A stretch of DNA of 64,000 nt, taken from the NCBI GenBank assembly GCA_040403095.1, contig JBBALI010000001.1, positions 1-64,000 of the forward strand. Reading direction: 5' to 3'. A program made the translations under genes and the position numbers. Source of the DNA: JAQVCM01 sp040403095 (lineage in GTDB: Bacteria; Bacteroidota; Bacteroidia; Flavobacteriales_D; Crocinitomicaceae). Below the pieces are notes generated by a model. That model searched no databases, was not told where the DNA came from, and was given only the letters and a program-made list of their open reading frames with translations. Below are positions 1 through 9,403 of this stretch, piece by piece; within the stretch, counting starts at the first letter, position 1; each line of letters opens with the position of its first letter.

Positions 1-15
1 TTGATTTTTTCTTTG

Positions 16-49
16 GTTCTTTCTTTCTTATCAAGAAAAAAGAAAGAAC
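16..49. repeat. Imperfect inverted repeat (T/C-rich arm, A/G-rich arm)
   Basis: An 11-bp arm starting GTTCTTTCTTT pairs with a downstream arm ending AAAGAAAGAAC. It lies just past the 3' end of the minus-strand gene that stops at 97. It could be a weak terminator or an intergenic repeat. Neither strand has a clear T-run after the stem, so the terminator reading is uncertain. Confidence 0.35.
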
Positions 50-96
50 AAATCTCTAAATGGAAGAAAATTTCTGCGCCCAAGAAAATCTAGCGC

Positions 97-1308
97 TTAG
101 CGACTCACCACCAACTTCTCCACCACACTACTTTTACTCTCCAAATCCGAAACAGTCACAAAATAAATCCCATTCTCCACATCCAACGCAAAACCATTCG
201 CTTCTTTAGAAAACTCCTTCTCCTCAAAAACCAATTTCCCATGCACATCGTGCACTTCGAGTTGGAGCGGTTTATCGCTCGTGATACCTGAAATCGAAAA
301 ACTCCCTTTACTCGGATTAGGAAAAACCCGCACATTTTGCAATTCATTCTCTTCCAAGCCCGCGCCACCTATGACAGTGACATGCACTACATGCTCGGTT
401 TCAACACCATCAAACGTTTCTTTGGCGATGTAATCTCTGCTCATTGGCGGAGTGACATAAATGCCCGGTGCATTGGAAATGAAATCTAAATTATCGGTGT
501 ACCAATCGATGTCTAAACCAGTAAGCGCTGGACCGATGAGCACGCTGTCGCCATAATAAACTGTGGTATCGTGATACTGCCAGAAGGGTTGGGTGATTTC
601 TTCTACAAGGACGTCGTCAATGTTATAGTATGCAGAGTATGGATCTTGGCAAGGACAATCTTGCATGTTTATTGTAGCTGTTTCAGTATTATAAAAAAAA
701 TTACCAATAATTAGATAGTTTTCTGTACCATCTGCTTTGTAAACACCATTGATTTTTACCCAATTGGCAGTATCAGTTATTATGGGATTCGTAAACTTGA
801 CAATATCTGGTAAGGTACTATATAGAGTTGCTTGAGATAAATCACTTACAAATTGATTTACCCTACTTGTATCAATGAAATTTGATTTGAAAGCTAAACA
901 TATATTATTTGAGGCCAACCCGCATCCAGACATACCACTTTGCCTATTTGTCCAGAATTCAACATTATAGTATTTACCGTTAACTAATGGCCCAAACATT
1001 TCCATTTGCACATATTCTCTATGTCCAGAATATATATATATTCCCACGTAGGCATCTCCAAAATGTGCTTCTTGATAATTATAATTACCCTGATAGGGAA
1101 CTGAATACCAAGGATTGGTAGAGCAGGAGTTAAAATACTCTGCTTGATTTGTTGGAGGAGAGGATACCGTTAGCGCGAAATACATTTGACCATTAAAAGT
1201 AGGACAGTCACTGTACTTCTCAAAACTAGAATTAATCACTAAATTCTGAGCAGAAAGCTCACAGCCCCAAAGGAAAAATAATGATATATAGAATAAAATT
1301 TTCGCCAA
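97..1308 (-). CDS. T9SS-exported protein of unknown function
   Basis: This 403-residue protein has an N-terminal hydrophobic export signal (about residues 4-20, ending LSAQ). Its mature part begins NLVINSSFEKYSDCP, a start often seen in Bacteroidota secreted proteins with a jelly-roll-like domain. From about residue 320 to the end it has a type A T9SS sorting domain: VFPNPSKGSFSI, then GIYFVTV, then a basic hydrophobic tail. By family knowledge it should cross the inner membrane by Sec and the outer membrane by T9SS, and be released or anchored to the surface. The substrate or role of the body is not recognisable. The only plausible start that keeps the signal peptide is TTG at 1308; no ATG is available upstream before a stop at 1348-1350. 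It appears monocistronic. Confidence 0.85.
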   Translation of the reverse strand: MAKILFYISLFFLWGCELSAQNLVINSSFEKYSDCPTFNGQMYFALTVSSPPTNQAEYFNSCSTNPWYSVPYQGNYNYQEAHFGDAYVGIYIYSGHREYVQMEMFGPLVNGKYYNVEFWTNRQSGMSGCGLASNNICLAFKSNFIDTSRVNQFVSDLSQATLYSTLPDIVKFTNPIITDTANWVKINGVYKADGTENYLIIGNFFYNTETATINMQDCPCQDPYSAYYNIDDVLVEEITQPFWQYHDTTVYYGDSVLIGPALTGLDIDWYTDNLDFISNAPGIYVTPPMSRDYIAKETFDGVETEHVVHVTVIGGAGLEENELQNVRVFPNPSKGSFSISGITSDKPLQLEVHDVHGKLVFEEKEFSKEANGFALDVENGIYFVTVSDLESKSSVVEKLVVSR

Positions 1309-1456
1309 TTGATTGATGTTTTCAGTTGATTGCTGGATACGAAAAGCCTACAACGCTTCCGTAAATATATTGAATTCAGTTATATATCCAACAAAACGCA
1401 AAAAATAATCCTTTCCGATTTTCAAAAAAACTTACTTAAACCACCAACTTCAAATC

Positions 1457-4129
1457 TCAATCCACCTCAAACTCAATTTCCTCTTCTTTCGTCGATTCTT
1501 TGAGTTTATTGATTTTATCTCGCATTTTTTTCTTGAGTTTCGACTCTTTGGGTTCTTTGGGAGTTGCGGTTTCTTTGGTGTTGTTGAAATCAATGCGCAG
1601 TTCTTCCATTGGTTTTTTGATGGGTTGATAGACGCCAATCGTGGTGTCGTTTTTCCTGAATCCAAACTCGGTTTTCAAAATGGAAAGTGCTTCCAACTTC
1701 GCAGCTTCGCGGTTTTCTTTAGCTTGCTCTTTTTTGGCTTTTTCGTCCCACTCGATGATTGGTTTATCAGTGGTACCGTGCATGCGCATGAAAATCATCA
1801 ATCCCGTGCCGTCATCTTCGACGATTCCAAATTCTGTTTCTCTTTCAACGGTCATTAAATCTCTGAAACGAAACGCAAAATGGTAATCAATCTGATTGTC
1901 GAATGTATGCCAACCAAAAGTTTCAATATCTAACGCATTGGACTTGATTTCCATCAAAGGAATTTCGAGTTTTCCATTTTGAATTACGATGGTATTTTCC
2001 AAGGTTTGAAATCTCAAATCGAGCAATTTTTTCTCAAAATCGTTGATGTTTCTTTTCTTGAGCAAAAATCGCACTGGAGAAGTTTTCAGACTTTCAGTAA
2101 TTGATTTGAAAGTAGAAACCGACTTCAGCGCGCCGTCGGTAATTGAAATGTGCGCTTTGGCAACAATCGCATTTTTAATAATTCCCGAACGCAAATCAAA
2201 AGGTGCCTGAAATTGCAAATTGATGTGTGCCTTGCCCGCAATGTTATTTTCAGTAATGACTTCTTGGTCAAAATTATTCCATTCTTGAAATAGCGGTTTG
2301 AAATAAATATTATTGGATTCAACCACTGACTGTAGCACCAAATATTCAGGCGACTTTTCTTCTATGACTAAATTTCCATTCACAGTAGCTCCCGCATTCT
2401 GCAAAGTCAATTCCCTGAATGTCAACTTTCTTTCCTCTACAGTCAAGTTACTTTTTAACTGATTGAAATGGTGTTTTTCGTATTTCAATTGTCCAATGTT
2501 AAGCAACACTGTCCCGTCAACATTATTTGGTAAAACGTAAACTCTCTCATTTTCAATACTAACGCTTTTTTCAACTTGTTTCGAACTTAAATCTTCGACA
2601 TCAATGAAATTGCTTTGTAAATCTACATTTGCTATCAATTTTCCTTTTTTATCAATGAAGGGCGCAATTTCTTGGAAAATTCCATTCAGTTTAAAATCAG
2701 ATTTTCCAATTTTGACACGAATGTCTTGTACCGCTGCTTCATCTCCTTCAATGCCTACAAATCCATTCAAAGATTTGAAAGTTCTGGTATCATTGATTAC
2801 GCTGGCATTGATATTTTGCAGATTTAACGACGCCGAACATTTAACAAAATCTAGTTCTTTTTGTCCAGATTCATTTGGAACAGTTTGGATATCAAATTGG
2901 CTATTGATGTCTAAATTCCCCGTGATTTGATCGATTTGCGGTAAATGAAAAAGTCCGTGAATACTGGCTAAATCAACATTTCCTTTGGCTTTTCCTTCGT
3001 AATGTGGCAATGTAAAATTGGTCAGTAAAAATTCTCCTTGAAAAGGTCCAGAACTGGTATTGAATTTCAGGTTCCACAATTTCAAAAATTCGGCATTTTT
3101 GCCTGCTTCATTGGAATATTTTCCTTTCAAATTGATTCCAGTAAATTTCAATTTTTGTTCAGGTTCGCGCAAAGAACCATTTTGCACGTCAAAATTGCAA
3201 ATCATCTTGGGAACCACTTTCTTATCGTTTTTTCCCGCAATTTTCAAGTCGAAATTGAAAAATCCTTGTCCTTCGAAAGTGTTAATTTGATCTAGTTGGT
3301 TCGACAATTTGGAAGCCACTTCCTCCAATTTCAATTTTTTGGCAGAAATATCAAATTTGATCTGTTCAGGATTGACGAAACCCGAAACTTGAAACGGCAA
3401 TTTGGAAATCAACAAGACGGTTTTTGGAAGTTCAAAAGTGTTTTTTCCTTGATTGACTTTAATTTGTAAGTCAAATTCAGCTGGTTTATTGGTCAATAAA
3501 GCAATGCTTTCGCTTTTCAGCGAATTGATATACAAATCGCTTTTGGCATTGAGCGTAAATTTCTTTTCTGTAAATTCACCAGAAAGATTCAATTCATTGA
3601 TCTTCGTTTTATAAAATTGTCCTGTGGCATTATTTGAATAGGCGAATTTAATTTGATCGAATTGAACTTCCTTTAATTTCAGCTTGAATTTAGAACTGGC
3701 TGAAGACTTACTCTTTTTGACAATATCGTAATTCACTTTTCCTTTTGAATCAATTTTCAATTGAATCGTCCCAGGATGAATTTCAGCGCGTTTGACATCA
3801 TATTTTTCGTTCCACAAATCGATGGGATTGAATTTCAAACGTATTAAATCTGAATACAACAAAGTGTCGCGCTTCGTTGCATTTGGCAGCGCATCTTGAA
3901 TGAAAACATCATTAAAATCCAGCGAAACATTGGGAAACGTTGCCCAAAATGTCAAATCGATTTTAGAAACGGTGACTTTTGCGTTGAGATTTTTGTTGAC
4001 TTCTCCAACTACATAATTGATGATGTCATCCTTGAAAATATAGAGCAGCAAAGAAATTGTAAGGCAAAGCCCAATGATGATTCCGAAAAACCATTTGGTA
4101 AATTTCCACAAAAATCTTTTCATCGACAT
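1457..4129 (-). CDS. AsmA-like inner-membrane-anchored envelope protein
   Basis: This 890-residue protein has one N-terminal transmembrane helix (about residues 10-32) followed by KDDIINYVVGEVNKNLNAKVTVSKIDLTFWATFPNVSLDF spread over the AsmA N-terminal domain pattern (helix, then a strand-rich region with TFWATFPNVSL). The long remainder is strand-rich and repetitive, as in AsmA/YhdP/TamB-type proteins, which are thought to bridge the periplasm and help lipid transport or outer-membrane assembly. The last 50 residues are highly charged (Lys/Glu-rich) and may be a disordered tail. ATG codons at 4129 and 4123 are both usable. It stands alone, divergent from the small membrane protein at 4338. 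Family assignment is by motif and architecture; function is inferred. Confidence 0.8.
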   Translation of the reverse strand: MSMKRFLWKFTKWFFGIIIGLCLTISLLLYIFKDDIINYVVGEVNKNLNAKVTVSKIDLTFWATFPNVSLDFNDVFIQDALPNATKRDTLLYSDLIRLKFNPIDLWNEKYDVKRAEIHPGTIQLKIDSKGKVNYDIVKKSKSSASSKFKLKLKEVQFDQIKFAYSNNATGQFYKTKINELNLSGEFTEKKFTLNAKSDLYINSLKSESIALLTNKPAEFDLQIKVNQGKNTFELPKTVLLISKLPFQVSGFVNPEQIKFDISAKKLKLEEVASKLSNQLDQINTFEGQGFFNFDLKIAGKNDKKVVPKMICNFDVQNGSLREPEQKLKFTGINLKGKYSNEAGKNAEFLKLWNLKFNTSSGPFQGEFLLTNFTLPHYEGKAKGNVDLASIHGLFHLPQIDQITGNLDINSQFDIQTVPNESGQKELDFVKCSASLNLQNINASVINDTRTFKSLNGFVGIEGDEAAVQDIRVKIGKSDFKLNGIFQEIAPFIDKKGKLIANVDLQSNFIDVEDLSSKQVEKSVSIENERVYVLPNNVDGTVLLNIGQLKYEKHHFNQLKSNLTVEERKLTFRELTLQNAGATVNGNLVIEEKSPEYLVLQSVVESNNIYFKPLFQEWNNFDQEVITENNIAGKAHINLQFQAPFDLRSGIIKNAIVAKAHISITDGALKSVSTFKSITESLKTSPVRFLLKKRNINDFEKKLLDLRFQTLENTIVIQNGKLEIPLMEIKSNALDIETFGWHTFDNQIDYHFAFRFRDLMTVERETEFGIVEDDGTGLMIFMRMHGTTDKPIIEWDEKAKKEQAKENREAAKLEALSILKTEFGFRKNDTTIGVYQPIKKPMEELRIDFNNTKETATPKEPKESKLKKKMRDKINKLKESTKEEEIEFEVD

Positions 4130-4337
4130 AAAGGTACAACGCAGAAAGGACGAAAAATTACGTTGAACCTTTACTTATCAACGCTGATTTATTAAGAATC
4201 CAATTTTAAAATGAATTAAATTCTTAATCAAATCATTCAGTTGGAATTAGCAAAGTTTTAAAAAAACAGCTTAATTAAATCGTCTGTTTTTCCATTAAAA
4301 TTCTCACCTTTGAAAGTGAATTCAAATTCGAGATCAA

Positions 4338-4673
4338 ATGGGTAGTTTTTTGCGCAAACCGATGGTTGTGTTTTTTATAGCGATGATAGGACTTTCTGCC
4401 ATCTTTTTTCTAGTACCAATTAATATTTTTGATGGAGAATATACTTTCAAAGTCAATGGAATTGAATTTTCTGAGGAAGCCAAAATGAGTTTGTCTTATT
4501 TTATTGGGATTGGAGCAAGTCCAGAAGATTTGAAAGATGTTGTTGGTTTTAGATTATTGCCCATGGGATACTTTTTGGTGTTTTTGATGTTGATTGCTTT
4601 TCCAATATTGATAGCATATCGCGTGCATGTGGCGAATCAATTAGAAGCTCAAAAAGAGAAAGAGAACAAATAA
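4338..4673 (+). CDS. Small two-helix membrane protein, unknown function
   Basis: This 111-residue protein has two predicted transmembrane segments, about residues 8-28 (VVFFIAMIGLSAIFFLVP) and 76-97 (YFLVFLMLIAFPILIAYRV). A 45-residue loop with GIEFSEEAKMSLSYF lies between them, and the tail is Lys/Glu-rich. I do not recognise the family. Codon use and the clean ATG start look like a real gene. Its stop codon sits beside a hairpin that probably ends the convergent minus-strand gene. Confidence 0.65.
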   Translation: MGSFLRKPMVVFFIAMIGLSAIFFLVPINIFDGEYTFKVNGIEFSEEAKMSLSYFIGIGASPEDLKDVVGFRLLPMGYFLVFLMLIAFPILIAYRVHVANQLEAQKEKENK

Positions 4674-4703
4674 AAAACCCGCATCAATTAATGACGCGGG
4701 TTT
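4672..4703 (-). terminator. Rho-independent terminator of the LVIVD lipoprotein gene
   Basis: An 8-bp stem (AAACCCGC at 4675-4682 with GCGGGTTT at 4696-4703) is followed on the minus strand by a run of six T. It lies between the convergent genes ending at 4673 and 4800. On the plus strand the T-run is poor, so it mainly serves the minus strand. Confidence 0.7.
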
Positions 4704-4799
4704 GGTGTTGTCAAACACTAATTATTTCAATTTACTGTTACAAAACTACTCTATTAGAAAAGCTTGTAAAAGAGGACTAGCCCCTCAATTTTTGTTTTC

Positions 4800-6395
4800 C
4801 TATAAAGGGACATTTGAAGTATAGTTTCCAGTAACAGAGTAACCTGGAGAAGTTATCACACTTCCATTTATTGTAATTGAACTTCCTGAACCAATAAACT
4901 GAAGGTTACCTTTCAAATGTAAGTTTCCATTTACAACCACTGAACCTTGAATTCTCAAAGTAGAATTTGCATTGATGTGTAAATGTGAATCAACGCTCAA
5001 ACTTCCTTCAATTTCAGTTAAAGAACCGCCATTACAGTTCATTACATTTCTTACAACCATTGATCCACAGTAATAGAATATTCCATTATTGACAAATGTC
5101 GTTCTAAATACATTTGAACCACGGTACGCGAATGATTGATTTGGATTAATTACATAAGCTGGATTAATCGTTGCAGGAGTCAAAGTTGGACGATTTCCAC
5201 ATGGAGGTCCAGAACTAATTATTGGATTTACTCTTCTTAAAACTTTCAAACCACCTTTACCGTTAGCAATGAAAATGTAATTGCTATTTGCTTTTACATA
5301 ATTTGCGGATCCTGAGAATGGAAAAATAGTGTGAATGGTTTTGTCGTCCTTATTGATGATGATATTTCCTTCTGTTCCGTTAGCAACATAAATAAACTGA
5401 CCATCAGTGTCAACTCCATTTGCATTTCCATCTCCAGGAGAATTGAAATTCAATGTCGGTATTCCTGCTAAATTATTGATCCCATAAGCACGCAAACCAT
5501 TATTACCAGTGCAAATGTAAACGTCATTATTATCTATGTGTAAAACAGCTTTTCCATTTGCAGGTACAGATTGCGTTAATATCTCTGTTGTTGTTTTGGT
5601 TGCGACGTTATTCAAATTAGCCGTATACGAATGAACGATTGCTGAAGGATTTCCTTGTAAAACCAACATGGGATTTCCTGGTTGATTGCTTTTAATATCA
5701 GCGAATTTAGCATTGTCATAATAGTCTGATTGAACTAAAGCCAAGTCAGTTGTATTGAATGTAAACACACCACCTCCAGTACTTCCAGAAACAACAAATA
5801 AATAATTTCCAGCAATATTCACAGAGTTTCCAGAATAAGAAGGTAAGGCCACCCAACGTACATTGTTAGAAAGAAGGTTATTATTCAAAGTAACTTCTAG
5901 CAAAATTCCCCCTTTTGTATTATTTGTGGTAAAATTTGAAGAATATATATCTCTTCCTCCAACTGCATACAGTTTCCCATTTTTAACAATACACTCATTC
6001 AGATCAGTATCATTTAAAATCAATTGGGAAACCAAAACAGGATTTGCAGGAGTTGAAATATCAAATACTTCTAATGCACCACCATAAGCAGACCCTGCAA
6101 TGTGGTATGTTACATAACAATAATTTCCAACGATATCCATCCCTGTTGCACTGCACATCGCTCCATTCACAGTTGGTGAACTTACGTTCGCTACATGATA
6201 AAAAGTAATTCCATCGTTTGCAGATTTTTGAAATGGTTGAATTTCGTCCCAAAAATACTCAATTCGATTGTTTTCAAAACCCGTTTGGTCTAAAGATAAA
6301 TTGGAAGTAGAAGTTTCACCAGTAGGTGAGATTTCTTTTTTACAAGCGACCAAGACAATGGTTGCAATGGCTGAGTAAAAAAATAATTTTTTCAT
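4800..6395 (-). CDS. LVIVD-repeat lipoprotein with strand-repeat C-terminus
   Basis: This 531-residue protein starts with a lipoprotein signal peptide (lipobox LVAC, lipidated Cys18, followed by KKE). The middle (about residues 80-390) has LVIVD-type beta-propeller repeats, for example GALEVFDISTPANPVLVSQL and HIDNNDVYICTGNNGLRAYGI. The last 100 residues form a regular series of short hydrophobic strands (SLSVDSHLHINANSTLRIQG, then SVVVNGNLHLKGNLQF), like a small beta-helix or polymer-forming fold. It lacks a standard T9SS sorting tail. It is likely a periplasmic or surface scaffold; no catalytic residues are evident. A promoter sits at 6427-6457 and a terminator at 4672-4703, so it is a single-gene unit. 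Confidence 0.8.
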   Translation of the reverse strand: MKKLFFYSAIATIVLVACKKEISPTGETSTSNLSLDQTGFENNRIEYFWDEIQPFQKSANDGITFYHVANVSSPTVNGAMCSATGMDIVGNYCYVTYHIAGSAYGGALEVFDISTPANPVLVSQLILNDTDLNECIVKNGKLYAVGGRDIYSSNFTTNNTKGGILLEVTLNNNLLSNNVRWVALPSYSGNSVNIAGNYLFVVSGSTGGGVFTFNTTDLALVQSDYYDNAKFADIKSNQPGNPMLVLQGNPSAIVHSYTANLNNVATKTTTEILTQSVPANGKAVLHIDNNDVYICTGNNGLRAYGINNLAGIPTLNFNSPGDGNANGVDTDGQFIYVANGTEGNIIINKDDKTIHTIFPFSGSANYVKANSNYIFIANGKGGLKVLRRVNPIISSGPPCGNRPTLTPATINPAYVINPNQSFAYRGSNVFRTTFVNNGIFYYCGSMVVRNVMNCNGGSLTEIEGSLSVDSHLHINANSTLRIQGSVVVNGNLHLKGNLQFIGSGSSITINGSVITSPGYSVTGNYTSNVPL

Positions 6396-6426
6396 AATTT
6401 AATTCATTAGGTAAAAAAGATGAATA

Positions 6427-6457
6427 CAAAAATACACCATGTTATTCGACTACACAA
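6427..6457 (-). promoter_or_regulatory. Promoter of the LVIVD lipoprotein gene
   Basis: On the minus strand TTG (6457-6455) is followed after 20 nt by TATTTTTG (6434-6427). This fits the Bacteroidota -33/-7 pattern (TTG or TTTG, 19-21 nt, TAnnTTTG). It predicts a leader of about 25-30 nt before the ATG at 6395. Confidence 0.6.
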
Positions 6458-6510
6458 TAATATCAGATTAGATCTACGTTAAAAAACAATAAAAGGTTTT
6501 TAGATTCTTC

Positions 6511-6549
6511 TAAATAAAAAATCCACTTCAAATAAATTTGAAGTGGATT
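6511..6549 (-). terminator. Terminator of the nuo operon
   Basis: A 13-bp perfect stem (arms 6520-6532 and 6537-6549, core ATCCACTTCAAA) with a 4-nt loop is followed on the minus strand by TTTTTATTT. It begins about 20 nt after the nuoN stop codon and closes the 14-gene operon. Confidence 0.9.
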
Positions 6550-6568
6550 CAAAATAAAAAAAAATTTC

Positions 6569-7936
6569 TTAAAAAATCAACATATTTCCACCAAACAACA
6601 ACGCTAAAGCGCAAATCGCTAAAACGATCATTTGTAAAGCAGGAACTTTGTGTCTTGGTGTTTTTGGTTTGTCGTCATCTTCTTTTTGAAGTACTAAAAT
6701 TACCATTCTCAAATAATAGAAAATACCGATTCCAGAATTGATAATAGCAATTACAACCAACCAAGGATATTGTGTGATTGCCTCTGAGAAAACCAAGAAT
6801 TTTCCGAAGAATCCCATCAAAGGCGGAACACCCGCCAAAGACAATAAACCTAAAATCGCCACAAATCCTGTAAATGGATTTCTTCTCACCAATCCCCTGA
6901 AAGCTTCGATTCTGTCTTCTTCATCGTGAATGATGATAGCAACTGTAATCAAACCAATCGTTGAGAAACCATAAGAGAAAATGTATGCCCAAAGATTGAA
7001 AGCGCTGTCAGGACTTTGAACGATGATCGTCAACAAAGCGTAACCAACATGCGTAATACTTGAGTAAGCCAATAATCTTTTGAAACGAATTTGTTTCAAA
7101 GCTGATAGGTTTCCTACGAACATTGTAAGTATTGCCAGAACAGAAAGCGCCGGCGCCCAGAAATCGTGTAATCCAGCAAAAGTGATGGAGAAAATTTTCA
7201 TGAATGCACCAAATGCTCCCAATTTCACCACAGCCGCCATGAAACCTGTTACTATGTGCGGACTTCCGTCATACACATCAGGACTCCAAAAATGGAAAGG
7301 CGCTGCGCCAACTTTGAATAAGAAAGCGCTTAAAATCATCAACAAACCAATGTAAATCAAGGAAGAATGTGTTCCTTCTGCGTTATTGATAAATGCTGCA
7401 ATTTCGTCTAGTTTAAAAGAAGCAGTTCCACCATAAATCCAAGCGATTCCGAACAATAAAACGCCTGTCGCGAAAGCACCTGTCATGAAATATTTCAAAG
7501 AAGCTTCCGAAGAGCGCACATCGTCTTTGTTACTTCCCGCCATTACGTAAATAGGAATTGAAAGAATTTCTAATCCTAAAAAGAACATGAACATGTCAGT
7601 AAACGCAAGCATGCTCAAAGCACCAGTCAAAGAAAACAACAATAAGGCGATGTAATCACCAGTGTGTTGAGGTTTGTCTTTGAAAGAGCTGTAACCAGTT
7701 AAAACGACCAACAAAGTGAATAAAATCGCTATCAAACCAAAAGCTACAGCAAAACCATCAAACTTTAGTCCTTCATAGTGGATGAGATCATACTGATAAT
7801 AATACTGCGTGAAAAGTGAGATTCCACCAGCAATCAATCCAGCTGAAGCAGTTAACAAAACTAACCAAGGTTTTTTTGCAAAAGCCAAGAAAAGTGAAAG
7901 TAAACCGCTGATGAATATTACAATTAGAGCTACCAT
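6569..7936 (-). CDS. nuoN: NADH-quinone oxidoreductase subunit N
   Basis: This is a membrane subunit of respiratory complex I, one of three antiporter-like proton channels (with L and M). The 455-residue protein is almost entirely hydrophobic with about 14 transmembrane segments. It contains the family core FKVGAAPFHFWSPDVYDGSP, with the conserved Lys in a broken helix, and KRLLAYSSITHVGYALL. It is the last gene of the operon, starting 1 nt from the nuoM stop, and is followed by a strong terminator. Identity is supported by both motif and position. Confidence 0.97.
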   Translation of the reverse strand: MVALIVIFISGLLSLFLAFAKKPWLVLLTASAGLIAGGISLFTQYYYQYDLIHYEGLKFDGFAVAFGLIAILFTLLVVLTGYSSFKDKPQHTGDYIALLLFSLTGALSMLAFTDMFMFFLGLEILSIPIYVMAGSNKDDVRSSEASLKYFMTGAFATGVLLFGIAWIYGGTASFKLDEIAAFINNAEGTHSSLIYIGLLMILSAFLFKVGAAPFHFWSPDVYDGSPHIVTGFMAAVVKLGAFGAFMKIFSITFAGLHDFWAPALSVLAILTMFVGNLSALKQIRFKRLLAYSSITHVGYALLTIIVQSPDSAFNLWAYIFSYGFSTIGLITVAIIIHDEEDRIEAFRGLVRRNPFTGFVAILGLLSLAGVPPLMGFFGKFLVFSEAITQYPWLVVIAIINSGIGIFYYLRMVILVLQKEDDDKPKTPRHKVPALQMIVLAICALALLFGGNMLIF

Positions 7937-7937
7937 A

Positions 7938-9398
7938 TTATTGAACTAAAATTTTTGAAGAATGAATATTTTCGAATAAACGTGTAACGCTTGGTTGAAC
8001 AAAATCAATCACCAATTGCGGATATACACCCAAAATCACAATTAAAACCATTAGAATGAAAAATACCAACCATTCATTCCATGTTAAATCTGGGAAATTG
8101 AAATTCTTTGAAGGACCATACATTGAAAGTTGGTAAGCACGCAAGGTGTAAACAGCTCCATAAACCAACGTTGAACCAATTACTAAACCGATTATCCAAT
8201 TATAGGAATAAACACCTCGAATCAATAAAAACTCACCAATGAAACCACTTGTCAATGGAACTGAAATCGAAGCTAAAGCAACCACTCCAAACCAGAAAGC
8301 AAATTTCGGTGCTTGTTTGGCAATTCCTCCCAATTCGCTCATGCTTCTAATTCCTGTTCTGCTTTCAATGATATCCACTGCTAAGAAAAGTCCAACTGCA
8401 ACCAAACTGTGGTTGATCATCTGAACAAAAACGCCCATTGTTGCATCCACGTTTAGCAAAACAATTCCTGCTGCGATTAAACCAACGTGTGAAATAGATG
8501 CAAAAGCAAAAGTACGTTTGATGTCGTTTTGCTTGATTGCTAAAATTGCAGCATATACAACTCCAATTGTTCCCAAAATGATGATTGGCAATTTATATGA
8601 TTCCAACGATTCAGGAGCCAAAGGAATCATCCAACGAATCATTCCGTATAACGCCATTTTTAGCATCAATGCAGAAAGCAACATTGTTCCTGCCATTGGA
8701 GAATTCGTATATGTATCAGGCTGCCAAGTGTGGAACGGAAACAAAGGAATTTTCACCGCAAAAGCGAATAAGAAACCTCCGAAAATCCAACAAGCTGAGC
8801 AAGCTGACAATTGAACTGCCATCAAATCTTCTACCGCAAAACTTGCTGCTGGTAGATTTCCACAAATTCCTGTTTTGATTGCCATCAATGCCAATAACAT
8901 CGCTAGTGAACCAACAAAAGTATAGATAAAGAATTTGATCAATGCTTGTTTTCTTCCAGGAGCGCCGAACCACAAAGCGATTAAGAACACTGGAATCAAA
9001 GTGATTTCCCAAAAAATGTAGAATAACAATCCATCCATCGATGTGAAAACACCTATCAATGCTACTTGCATGAAAAAAACCATGGCAGTAAACATTTTGT
9101 TAGAAGCCAATTCTTTGTTGAAATTGCTGAGTAAAATTAAAAGTGTAATGACATTGGTCAAAACCACCATAATTAAACTGATTCCATCGTAACCCATTTT
9201 GTATGTCAACCCAAAAGTTGAAGTCCAATTTGGATCAAATAATGAAACGTATTTCGCAGTTGGTGCATAATATACAGCATGCACAATAGCAACCACTGCT
9301 GAAGTAACTCCACCAGCTAAACCGAAGTATCGCATGAAATTTCGTGGAATCACTAGCGCCGCAAGCGCAAATAAACTAGGTATTATAAGAAGTTCCAA
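7938..9398 (-). CDS. nuoM: NADH-quinone oxidoreductase subunit M
   Basis: This is a complex I antiporter-like membrane subunit of 486 residues. Diagnostic segments are FFIFWEITLIPVFLIALWFG-like text at about residue 125, FAVKIPLFPFHTWQPDTYTN with the conserved Lys, and IKRTFAFASISHVGLIAAG. The best start is TTG at 9398, 5 nt after the nuoL stop; the first in-frame ATG lies about 22 codons inside and would remove the first transmembrane segment. It lies between nuoL and nuoN in standard order. Confidence 0.96.
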   Translation of the reverse strand: MELLIIPSLFALAALVIPRNFMRYFGLAGGVTSAVVAIVHAVYYAPTAKYVSLFDPNWTSTFGLTYKMGYDGISLIMVVLTNVITLLILLSNFNKELASNKMFTAMVFFMQVALIGVFTSMDGLLFYIFWEITLIPVFLIALWFGAPGRKQALIKFFIYTFVGSLAMLLALMAIKTGICGNLPAASFAVEDLMAVQLSACSACWIFGGFLFAFAVKIPLFPFHTWQPDTYTNSPMAGTMLLSALMLKMALYGMIRWMIPLAPESLESYKLPIIILGTIGVVYAAILAIKQNDIKRTFAFASISHVGLIAAGIVLLNVDATMGVFVQMINHSLVAVGLFLAVDIIESRTGIRSMSELGGIAKQAPKFAFWFGVVALASISVPLTSGFIGEFLLIRGVYSYNWIIGLVIGSTLVYGAVYTLRAYQLSMYGPSKNFNFPDLTWNEWLVFFILMVLIVILGVYPQLVIDFVQPSVTRLFENIHSSKILVQ

Positions 9399-9403
9399 AG
9401 CCT

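Noticed and set aside
4191..4228. 9-bp AT-only inverted repeat with a 20-nt loop between the AsmA-like gene and the small membrane protein
   Set aside because: AT-rich arms this short with a long loop are expected by chance in this DNA.
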